Below, piece after piece: positions 1-7,200 of a stretch of DNA of 20,467 nucleotides; positions within the stretch are counted from its first letter, which is position 1, and every line of letters begins with the position of its first letter. Both the position numbers and the translations under genes were made by a program. A model generated the notes under the pieces. It worked only from the letters and a program-made list of their open reading frames with translations. It was not told where the DNA came from and ran no database searches. Origin of the DNA: Pseudomonadota bacterium (lineage in GTDB: Bacteria; Myxococcota; Bradymonadia; UBA4248); assembly GCA_017629415.1 (NCBI GenBank), contig JAGBXG010000011.1, positions 1 to 20,467 on the forward strand, in the 5' to 3' direction.

Positions 1-1550
1 ACCTGACGAAAGAAGAAGCCATTTGCAAAGTCAACCCCGAACGCTTCGAAGAACTCCTCTTCCCGCAAATCGAACCGGCTGACCGCAAAGCTGCTACCGT
101 TATCGCCAAGGGTTCCGCTGCATCCCCCGGCGCTGCTTGCGGTAAAGTTTGCTTCACCCAGGACGAAGCTCTCGAACTCAAAGCCAACGGCGAGGACGTC
201 ATTCTCGTCACCGTCATGACGAGCCAGGAAGACGTCAAGGGTATGAAAGCCTCCAAGGGTATTTTGACCACGACGGGTACGAAAGTTTCCCACGCCGCCA
301 TTATGGCCACCGCATGGGGTATCCCCGCTGTCGTCGGCGCCAGCGAAGTCGAAATCAACAAGGCTGACGAATGCTTCACATGCAATGGTTACACCATTAA
401 ACGTGGCGATTACATCACCATCAGCGGCACCACCGGCGAAGTTTACCTCGGCAAAGTCCCCATGACCGTTCCCTCCAAGCTCGAACCCGCTGCCCAGAAC
501 ATCCTTGACTGGTGCAACGAAATCAAGAGCCTCGACGTTCGCGCCAACGCTGAAGCCGCTGAAACCAAGCCCGCTTATGATAAGGGTGCCCGTGGTATCG
601 GTCTCTTCCGTACAGAACACATGTTCCTCGGCGATCGCCTCCCCTACATCCAGGAAGTTCTCTTCGGCAAAGATGCTGCCAAGAAAGAAGCTGCCCTCGA
701 AGCCATCTATGAATTCTCCAAAGCTGACTTCAAACACAGCCTCGATGTCATGGACGGCCACGGCGTGACCATCCGTCTCCTCGACGCTCCTCTCCACGAA
801 TTCTTCCCCCACAACAGTGGTATGAAACAGGAAGAAAACCCCATGCTCGGACACCGCTCCGTCCGTATGGCCATCACCAACCCCGAAATTCCTGAAATGC
901 AGATCAAGGCCGTCCTCGACGCAGCCGCCGAACTCATCAAGGAAGGCAAAAAACCGATGCCCGAAATCGAGATTCCTCTCGTGATCATCGCTCCGGAAGT
1001 TGCCGCTATCCGCAAGATCGCCGTCAAAGTTGCCGCCGACGCCAAGAAACGTCACGGCTTCGCAGTGCCCTATGCACTCGGCATGATGGTCGAAACACCC
1101 GCCGCCGCTATCAGCGCCTCCGAAACCGTTCCCGCCCTCAAAGCCAAGGAAGCCGGTTACGACGATGACTGCCACCCCAGCTACGGCTTCGCCTCCTTCG
1201 GCACCAACGACCTCACCCAGACGACGCTCGCTATCAGCCGCGACGACGCAGACCGCTTCCTGCCCCTCTACGTCGACAAAGACTTCTTCGAACGTCATCC
1301 GTTCATCTCCATTCACCCCGCCGTCGAAAAAATGGTTCGCACGTTCGTCAATGACGCTCGCGCCATCGATCCTTCGTTCGAAATCTTCATCTGCGGCGAA
1401 CACGGCGGCGATGTCTACACCATCGGTCGTCTCCACGAAATCGGCCTCTCCGGCGTTTCCATGAGCCCCGGTAAAGTCTATCGTTCCATCATCAAGGCCG
1501 CTCAGTGCCAGGTTAAGAATCCCCGCAAACCTATCCCCCACCGCGGTTAA
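1..1550 (+). CDS. ppdK: Pyruvate, phosphate dikinase, C-terminal part (5' end outside window)
   Basis: Pyruvate phosphate dikinase interconverts pyruvate, ATP and phosphate with PEP, AMP and pyrophosphate in the cytoplasm. The frame is open from base 3 to the stop at 1550, about 515 residues of a family that is usually near 870-900, so the nucleotide-binding domain lies upstream. Visible in order: the swivelling phosphohistidine domain with VSHAAIMA (His codon 291-293), then the PEP/pyruvate barrel with GLFRTEHMF, NPMLGHRSVRMAI, SFGTNDLTQTT and ICGEHGGD (general-acid Cys codon 1392-1394). The residue two before the catalytic His, a Thr in the usual GGMTSHAA motif and the target of the PDRP regulator, is Val here (codon 285-287). 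Codons end in C far more than in neighbouring genes, which suggests high expression. A canonical terminator follows. The family call is secure; the exact physiological direction is not. Confidence 0.95.
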   Translation, partial: LTKEEAICKVNPERFEELLFPQIEPADRKAATVIAKGSAASPGAACGKVCFTQDEALELKANGEDVILVTVMTSQEDVKGMKASKGILTTTGTKVSHAAIMATAWGIPAVVGASEVEINKADECFTCNGYTIKRGDYITISGTTGEVYLGKVPMTVPSKLEPAAQNILDWCNEIKSLDVRANAEAAETKPAYDKGARGIGLFRTEHMFLGDRLPYIQEVLFGKDAAKKEAALEAIYEFSKADFKHSLDVMDGHGVTIRLLDAPLHEFFPHNSGMKQEENPMLGHRSVRMAITNPEIPEMQIKAVLDAAAELIKEGKKPMPEIEIPLVIIAPEVAAIRKIAVKVAADAKKRHGFAVPYALGMMVETPAAAISASETVPALKAKEAGYDDDCHPSYGFASFGTNDLTQTTLAISRDDADRFLPLYVDKDFFERHPFISIHPAVEKMVRTFVNDARAIDPSFEIFICGEHGGDVYTIGRLHEIGLSGVSMSPGKVYRSIIKAAQCQVKNPRKPIPHRG

Positions 1551-1581
1551 TTCTGACGCCGTAGCACACGGCTGAAACCTA

Positions 1582-1613
1582 AAAATCCTCGTCACTTGGC
1601 GAGGATTTTTTTT
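1582..1613 (+). terminator. Rho-independent terminator of the dikinase gene
   Basis: A 10-base stem AAAATCCTCG / CGAGGATTTT (1582-1591 and 1600-1609) with an 8-base loop runs into eight T (1606-1613). It starts 32 bases after the dikinase stop codon and is the clearest intrinsic terminator in the window. Confidence 0.9.
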
Positions 1614-1627
1614 GCTTTTTAAATCTC

Positions 1628-1698
1628 GCTATCGGCTGCGCCGATACGCTTCGTATTGCCGGTCTATGCGCCATAAGCGCATACGACCGGCTTTTTTT
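1628..1698 (+). repeat. Two bulged hairpins of the dispersed TAT/ATAC family, ending in a T-run
   Basis: Hairpin 1 (1628-1649) pairs GC-TATCGGC with GCCGATA-C-GC around a TGC loop. Hairpin 2 (1658-1691) pairs GCCGGTC-TATGCGC with GCGCATA-C-GACCGGC around a 5-base loop. In both, one unpaired C sits just after ATA on the 3' arm. Hairpin 2 runs directly into seven T (1692-1698), so it could also act as a second terminator. The same architecture recurs near 8375-8445, 12269-12330 and 17703-17784. Confidence 0.75.
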
Positions 1699-1898
1699 CT
1701 TGGGGCATCCCCCCAGGCCACGCCAAGGGGCACTATCCTTTGAAATCCCCCAATCTGAGCCGTCTGGAATGATTCAATGATTCCTTTGCTTTTTATTCTT
1801 TTTTGTGAATAATTAATATGTTGTGCACCATGCACGATAGATATGTGAAAACGTGATTTATTTCTCTACTTGCTACGGAAAATGCTAAAGGAGACCAC
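1699..1898. other. AT-rich gap upstream of the 260-residue gene
   Basis: After a remnant of the GC-rich repeat module (GCATCCCCCCAGG at 1705-1717, identical to a copy at 15085-15097, then CCAAGGGGC), the sequence becomes AT-rich. A small inverted repeat GTGCA-CCA-TGCAC lies near 1823-1835. I see no convincing promoter hexamers and no coding frame. The only clear signal is the ribosome binding site AAAGGAG, about seven bases before the ATG at 1899. Confidence 0.5.
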
Positions 1899-2681
1899 AT
1901 GAGAATAGATAAAGCAAACGTTTTACCCTGTGGAAGCGTTCCGTTCTATAACACGAGTTTAACGACACACACAGGATTTGAGCCAATTTGCGTGCCTTAT
2001 TGTGGAGAAGACCTCGTTGGTATTGTGGAGTCTGCAACTTCAATCTTGATTCGTGTCAGATTGGGTGGTTATCCTCAAACTGCCGTTTTAGAACATAGGG
2101 CGTCAGCATCCCCTTTATGGAGTTATGGACGTTTTATGCGAGAACGACGCGGCTATTTGGTCATCAACGATAAAGACTTAAATTTACCACATGTCATACC
2201 GAGCCTGCAAAGAGATGACAATGGACAAGTTATGCTGTCTGAGTCTGGTAAAAATGTAGCCATTGCTCTCATGAAAAGACTTTATGAACTTTATCATGAG
2301 CCGCTTAAGTCTCAAGACCAAAACTGCGATGCATTATCTGTAGATACGCAGATGGCTGTATCGCGTTGTTTTCGAGATGTGAGAACACCGCTTGTTCAAG
2401 AAATTCCGCATATTCAAAAAAGATGTAAGGATAAATATAGAGCTGAATTTGCGACATTGATTAAAATTCGTGCAGATTTAAAGAAACGTTTCAAGTTGAA
2501 AGAACTTTCCGAAGAAGCATATAAATCTGCACGTAAGGAGCTGAACCTTCAAATAGAAGCATTAAGAAAACAAGAACGAATGGCGATGAGGTCAGAAGTT
2601 GAGCATTATCTTCAAACTTCGTTTGGAATCATGCCCAATGAGGCTTGGCGATATGCTGAGGGCTTATCTGAGTGCAAGTAA
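1899..2681 (+). CDS. Protein of unknown function, coiled-coil C-terminal part
   Basis: I do not recognise this 260-residue protein. The start is well supported by AAAGGAG about seven bases upstream. There is no signal peptide and no membrane segment, so it is probably cytoplasmic. The first 120 residues look globular and include a short beta-rich stretch (VGIVESATSILIRVRLGG). Residues from about 175 to 235 are charged, Lys/Glu/Leu-rich and probably helical or coiled-coil. Base composition and codon use are AT-richer than the dikinase upstream and the large envelope protein downstream, which fits an acquired patch shared with the EcsC-type gene that follows. It ends 306 bases before that gene, with a hairpin in between, so joint transcription is uncertain. 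Confidence 0.85.
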   Translation: MRIDKANVLPCGSVPFYNTSLTTHTGFEPICVPYCGEDLVGIVESATSILIRVRLGGYPQTAVLEHRASASPLWSYGRFMRERRGYLVINDKDLNLPHVIPSLQRDDNGQVMLSESGKNVAIALMKRLYELYHEPLKSQDQNCDALSVDTQMAVSRCFRDVRTPLVQEIPHIQKRCKDKYRAEFATLIKIRADLKKRFKLKELSEEAYKSARKELNLQIEALRKQERMAMRSEVEHYLQTSFGIMPNEAWRYAEGLSECK

Positions 2682-2700
2682 ACAACATAGAGAAGCAACA

Positions 2701-2725
2701 TGTGGGGTTTGTGTCAAACCCCACA
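2701..2725 (+). terminator. Perfect hairpin after the 260-residue gene
   Basis: TGTGGGGTTT (2701-2710) pairs perfectly with AAACCCCACA (2716-2725) around GTGTC. It lies 20 bases after the stop codon at 2681, the usual place of a terminator, but no T-run follows directly. The next T-rich stretch starts near 2763. It may be a weak terminator or an mRNA 3' end protector. Confidence 0.45.
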
Positions 2726-2796
2726 AAGGGCATCACCCTGCAATGCCGCTATAACCTGATCATTTTTTTATATTTTTCGCATTTTATGATTGCTTA

Positions 2797-2811
2797 TTTT
2801 TTTTTTTTTTT
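2797..2811. repeat. Homopolymer of 15 T directly before an ATG
   Basis: Fifteen consecutive T abut the ATG at 2812. The phrase ATTTTATGATTG occurs just before (2781-2792), and a near copy straddles the end of the run. The tract is long enough to slip during replication and occupies the place where a ribosome binding site or promoter spacer would lie. Confidence 0.8.
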
Positions 2812-3027
2812 ATGATTGGCAAGATTTTAAGCCATGAGAGGTGGTTTGGAATTCTATTTATAACTTTGGTATTGCTGGTATATCTTGTTTTCATCAATAT
2901 GAAACAGTGTGTTCAATCACAAGATATCGTTTGTTCGTCGGCAAATGGATCGTCTTACGCTGTTTTTAAATGTAAGGAGCAGAAGTTATGGATAACAATG
3001 AACAAAGAAATCCTGAATGGGCTTTAG
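2812..3027 (+). CDS. Possible small single-pass membrane protein (doubtful)
   Basis: An open frame of 71 codons encodes one clear hydrophobic segment (FGILFITLVLLVYLVFI, about residues 13-29) and then a polar tail with three Cys. Against it: the ATG directly follows 15 T, so there is no Shine-Dalgarno site, and its last 40 bases overlap the well-supported EcsC-type gene in another frame. In favour: the hydrophobic stretch sits in a frame that stays open across an otherwise unexplained 170-base gap. If real, its overlap would couple it to the next gene. I cannot name a family. Confidence 0.3.
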   Translation: MIGKILSHERWFGILFITLVLLVYLVFINMKQCVQSQDIVCSSANGSSYAVFKCKEQKLWITMNKEILNGL

Positions 3028-3674
3028 CTATATTAAATAGAGTATATGATAAGGCTTTGTATGGATTTGAACCCGTCGAGGAAATGGCTCAAGAATATTT
3101 AAGGAGATATAGAACTGTTGAAGATGCGGCCAAAGCGATGATTCGCAATCAATTGATCAAGACGACGGTTTCTGGCTCTCTTTCGGGGCTTGGTGGTTTT
3201 GCAGTGATGTTGGCTTCGGTGCCGGCAAACATAGCCCATGTCACCTACGTGCAAATTCGTATGTTAGCATGTTTGGCTTATATGGGCGGCTATGATCCTC
3301 GCAGTGATGAAGTTAGAACATTAGTTTTTGCTTGTTGGGCAGGTTTGTCAGTTGGAAGCAAGGTTATAAGACCTGCCGCAATCAAAGTTGGAGAAAAAGT
3401 TTTCATTAATCTGATTAAGCATATTCCAGGCAAAGTTTTAAAACAGATTAATCGCATTATAGGCATGAGATTTATCACTAGGTTTGGGAGTAAAGGCGTG
3501 ATCAATCTAGGCAAAGCTGTCCCATTTGTTGGAGCTGCCATTGGTGGGGGCTTGGATTTTGCGAGTACCAAACTCATAGCCAGACAAGGCTATGCAAATT
3601 TTATCGAAAACAATTTTAATGTAGGTGAACACATAGAAGATTTTGAAACTCCAGAATCTTCTGATGTCGAATGA
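2988..3674 (+). CDS. EcsC-family protein
   Basis: This 228-residue protein matches the EcsC family as I know it. A glycine-rich helix (GSLSGLGGFAVMLASVPAN, about 63-81) is followed by YVQIRMLACLAYMGGYDP (87-104) and SDEVRTLVFACWAGL, and near the end comes PFVGAAIGGGLDFASTKLI (179-197), all positions typical of the family. The two small-residue-rich segments suggest membrane association. The biochemical role of EcsC proteins is unknown; Bacillus EcsC is named for the ecs transporter operon, but the family is widespread without the transporter, and none is here. AAGGAG eight bases upstream fixes the start. Composition is AT-rich like the gene at 1899. No terminator with a T-run is seen directly after the stop. 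Confidence 0.85.
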   Translation: MDNNEQRNPEWALAILNRVYDKALYGFEPVEEMAQEYLRRYRTVEDAAKAMIRNQLIKTTVSGSLSGLGGFAVMLASVPANIAHVTYVQIRMLACLAYMGGYDPRSDEVRTLVFACWAGLSVGSKVIRPAAIKVGEKVFINLIKHIPGKVLKQINRIIGMRFITRFGSKGVINLGKAVPFVGAAIGGGLDFASTKLIARQGYANFIENNFNVGEHIEDFETPESSDVE

Positions 3675-3706
3675 TATATCGTAGAGTAAAATGATATTTT
3701 ATTGCT

Positions 3707-3762
3707 CTGAATAAATATCTGAATAAATATCTGAATAAATATCTGAATAAATATCTGAGTAA
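3707..3762. repeat. 12-base tandem repeat, four exact copies plus a degenerate fifth
   Basis: CTGAATAAATAT is repeated exactly at 3707, 3719, 3731 and 3743. A diverged fifth unit starts at 3755. It begins 33 bases after the EcsC-type stop codon. The junction motif AATATCTGAA is the reverse complement of TTCAGATATT, found twice at 19206 and 19301. The sequence after the array, TCTGAGTAAAACTC, also resembles the complement of 19190-19212. Confidence 0.95.
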
Positions 3763-3857
3763 AACTCAAGCGAGACATTGTGAGTCAGTAGCCTCGCACC
3801 GGGGGCACGACATATGCAAAGTCACAAATGACTTACGAAGTGGCGGGTTGCAGGAAA

Positions 3858-3997
3858 GCGGAATGGGATACAGGGTTCCATTTCGCCCTAAAAAGTTTAG
3901 CAACCAGTTTCTACCTAACTCACAATAAACGTAAATTCCCATTGTGGATTCCAAGGGGCTTAGTTCTTTGTGGGGGTTGGAGCGGAGCCCCTTTTTT
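3858..3997 (+). repeat. Composite intergenic element, copy 1 (plus orientation)
   Basis: Order: imperfect palindrome GCGGAATGGGA (3858-3868) / TCCATTTCGCC (3877-3887), spacer CCTAAAAAGTTTAGCAAC..., then CCAAGGGGCTTAG (3951-3963) and GGAGCGGAGCCCC. The first 27 bases of the right arm plus spacer are matched exactly, in reverse complement, by copy 2 around 8164-8190. The CCAAGGGGCT palindrome is decayed here (second arm TTCTTTG). The gap 3675-4238 otherwise holds the tandem repeat, a perfect inverted repeat AAGTCA-CAAA-TGACTT (3819-3834) and the leader of the next gene. Confidence 0.8.
3972..3997 (+). terminator. Terminator-like GC hairpin with six T
   Basis: GGGG near 3973-3976 can pair with CCCC (3988-3991) across a loop of about eleven bases, and six T follow (3992-3997). 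It lies at the end of composite element copy 1 and would stop read-through from the EcsC-type gene before the large envelope gene. The stem is short. Confidence 0.4.
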
Positions 3998-4162
3998 GCT
4001 CGACAGAATGGCGTGTTTTCTTGTCAGCTGTGTCATTCCAGTCGGTTACGTGCGGTTGCACGCTCCCTCCTTTCATTCCTTGCTTTCTTGAAATCAAATT
4101 CATTCTGCGGCAAAAAACGTTAGTATTTACGAATTGTTAAATTTTCCCAAAGGGAATAAATC

Positions 4163-4183
4163 ATGAAAAGCTTGCAATTCTAG
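4163..4183 (+). CDS. Possible six-codon leader ORF
   Basis: ATG AAA AGC TTG CAA TTC TAG lies 55 bases before the start of the large envelope gene and has AAAGGGA eight bases upstream, a better ribosome binding site than that of the main gene. It could be a leader peptide or chance; nothing in its codons suggests amino-acid attenuation. Confidence 0.2.
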   Translation: MKSLQF

Positions 4184-4222
4184 GGATATCATTCATATTT
4201 TCTTGAGTTTTTTTGACTCAAG
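4172..4222 (+). promoter_or_regulatory. Candidate promoter and operator-like inverted repeat
   Basis: TTGCAA (4172-4177) and TATTTT (4196-4201) are spaced 18 bases apart, as a sigma-70-type promoter would be. Just downstream is a perfect 7-base inverted repeat CTTGAGT (4202-4208) / ACTCAAG (4216-4222) that would lie at the start of the transcript, where a repressor or an mRNA hairpin could act. This is a guess from sequence alone. If this promoter is right, the six-codon ORF is not transcribed from it. Confidence 0.25.
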
Positions 4223-4238
4223 TATTGAGAGGTTTTTC

Positions 4239-7200
4239 ATGGTAAAACATAGAATTTTGGGGATGGTCATTGCGACAGCGTTTGCAAGTATGAGCTGGCA
4301 GGCCATGGCGCAGGATGTTTCGGGAGGAAATGCCAAAGCCGGAGCTGTCAAAACGGCCAAGGCTAAGAAAACGGCCCAAAAAGATGCCCAAAGGAGCCAA
4401 ACTGAAGCAGAACCTTCGACTGCTGGAGCTGAATTGCTGTCGCTCATGAAACAGGCTGCCATTGCGGGTTCACATGGCGGTGAAGAAGCATGGCGCAAAA
4501 GCATTTTGAACAAACAAACGACAGGACTGGCACAACGATATATCGACTGGCATGTCCGCTATGATCAGGATATGAGCGGAAAAGCAGAAGATATCATGCC
4601 CGGTGCCGTCACCCAATTTCTCGTGTCTTTTCCGTTTGAATGCGCTTCCATGTTTGACTTCGGCCGTCCCTTTGCCCCGGAAAATGGCTTTGATACGTCA
4701 AAAGCCACAGATGGCGCGATGTATCCGGCGTTAAACTGGATGATTTATGAAAGCAAAGGCAATACCAGTGCCTTGTGCCCCCAGGAACGCATGGCAAATC
4801 CTGGATTTGTGACCCTTTATATGGCAACGCGCCTGATTTCAGACGATGCACAAAAAGCTGTCCTCGAAATGCCCAGTACTACGCCGGTTGTGGCTTGGAT
4901 AAATGGTAAACGCGTCGTCGAATCGATGGAAAAAGGCCCCGAACCTGCGCCCAAATATGGGGAAAAATGGTCCGTTGATCTGCAAAAAGGCGAAAATATC
5001 CTCGTTTTAAAGGTGGCCGCCCTCGAACAACAGCCCGGACTTTATGTCTTTTTCAGCGATGAGAACGGCAAACCAATGAACCTCAAAACAGACTTGAGTA
5101 CGCCGATTGTTTCCGGAGCTTTGGATGCTGTTCGCCCTGCCCATCCTGAGCCTTCTGTGCTGATGACCATGCTGCGCGATAACTCGGTTTCCATTGCCGA
5201 CCGTGCCCTGATTGCACGAGAAATCTTAGCGCCCGATGAAGCCGAACGTAAAATCAATGATTTGCTGTTTGCCGATATCGAAAAAACTGCTGCTTTAAGT
5301 GCCGAAGAACTTGAAATTGCCATTCTGGCGCTTGATGACGCCGGCAAAAGCATGCAAATCCTCAAAAAAGCCATCCCGCGCTTTGCCAATGATCCGCGCA
5401 TGACTCTGCTGTACGCACGACAAATGCTGCTCACCAGCGAAGAACAAGGCGATACCGGTATTCGATTTGCCGATGAATGGCCTCAAATTAAGAAAATGGT
5501 CGAAAACCTTCAGGCACCTGTCATCAACGGCATTTCTTATGAACCGCTGAAACGCAAAATTCTGGCTTTGGCCGAATTGAACGGCCAGCAAGCCATGACT
5601 GCACTCCAATCGATGGATTTAGATTCATGTCCTGCCTGTGAAACATACCTGGGTTCGCTCGTCATGGGCAGCATGACCGACAGAGGACAGCGGCTGCAAT
5701 ACCGCAATATGCTCCAAAAGTTATGGTCGCATCAGCAAAATGCTTCCGCTTATTTGGCCGACATGCTCGATATGAACTTGCGCCGCGCCGTTTCAGGCAA
5801 CGATGTTGCAGCCATCGCCACTGCCCTTGCTGATATCCAAAAACAAGTCGAATCTTTCTTTGAACGCCATCCTTACGATGATTTTATGTGGGCTTTTTGG
5901 CTCCGCGTGCTGACCGCATACGGCTTAGATTCGGCTTGGGTCAGAGCTGACCCCAATCGTCAGGATATTTTGCGTCAAGCCGGATTTACGGCAGATGCCG
6001 AAAGCTGGTTCATGCTGTATTTAACCCAACGCATGAACGATCCAGGGCGCTGGGTGCTGTATGCAGAACATTGTTTGCGTACAGGTCAATTGGGAGAAGC
6101 CGTCGAAGCTTATCAAATGGCTTCCCAACTCATGCCGCAGAACGATACCCTTGCCGAACGCGCAGTGATGGCACAAAAAATGGCCAATCATGACACCGCA
6201 CCCGATACCGCCGAAGCTTTTGAAAAGCCTTATATCGTCAAAGATGTGCCGGGGAATCAAGATCCGAATGCCACCGGGCTGGTATCGCTCATCGATAATC
6301 GCGTCGTCCGCATCCTGCCCAATGGCCTGGCTTCGACATTTAATCAAATTGCCTTTGAAATCATCGATGAACAAGGGCTCAAGTCCGTTCGTTCCATGCC
6401 CATCAATTATTCCCCCACGGACGAAAAACTTGAAATTATTTCAGTAACAACGACCAAAAAAGACGGAACGGTTCGACGTTTATATAAAACATCCGAATTT
6501 AATATGGCTGATGAATCCATCCGCATGTACTATGATCAGCGTCAGCTTGTGATTGAAGTGCCCGATTTGGCTGTCGGCGACCGCATTGAATATCAATTCA
6601 AACGTACTCAGACCCAACGTTCATCCAGTTCAGTCAGTTATTTCAGCGACGTTTATCAGCTGCAGACATGGTTTAACCGCCAATGGTCGCGGTATACCAT
6701 CCTTTCGCCTGCCGATATGCCTGTGCAGCTGCTGCGCCACGATCCTGCCGGCAGCCGGCTCATCGAAACCGCTGCCACCCTCGAAAATAACCAGCAAATC
6801 CGGCAATTTGAGGAAAAAAACACCCCGCGTTTTCTGCCTGAAGATAAAATGCCCGGTGCCACCGAAGTCATGCCATTCCTCATCGTTTCAACGTTCAAAA
6901 ATTGGCAGGCAATCGCCGACTGGTTCCTCGATTTGGCTCAATCCCAATGGAAAGCCGATGATGCCATCCGTTCAGAAGTCGCACGCCTGACCGAAGGTGT
7001 GACCGATGAATTTGAAAAACTTAAACGCATCCACAGTTTTGTCGTCAAATCAACCCGTTATGTCGCCCTCGAATTCGGCATTCATGGCCATAAACCTTAT
7101 CCCGCTGCCCAAGTCTTTGAACGCCGTTTCGGCGATTGTAAAGATAAAGCCAGCTTGCTCAAAGTCATGCTTAAAGAAGCTGGCATCGATTCCGATTTCG

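Noticed and set aside
1392..1466. Possible loss of the catalytic Cys in the dikinase, because the end reads VSMSPGKV where many PPDKs read VSCSPFRV
   Set aside because: The general-acid Cys of PPDK lies in ICGEHGGD, which is intact here; the later Cys is not the catalytic one.
3590..3778. Minus-strand frame with repeated Ile-Phe-Ile-Gln
   Set aside because: It is only the translation of the 12-base tandem repeat, overlapping the EcsC-type gene, with no ribosome binding site.
3766..4091. Frames of 62 and 87 codons on opposite strands around composite element copy 1
   Set aside because: They consist of repeat sequence shared with non-coding copies elsewhere, and lack ribosome binding sites.
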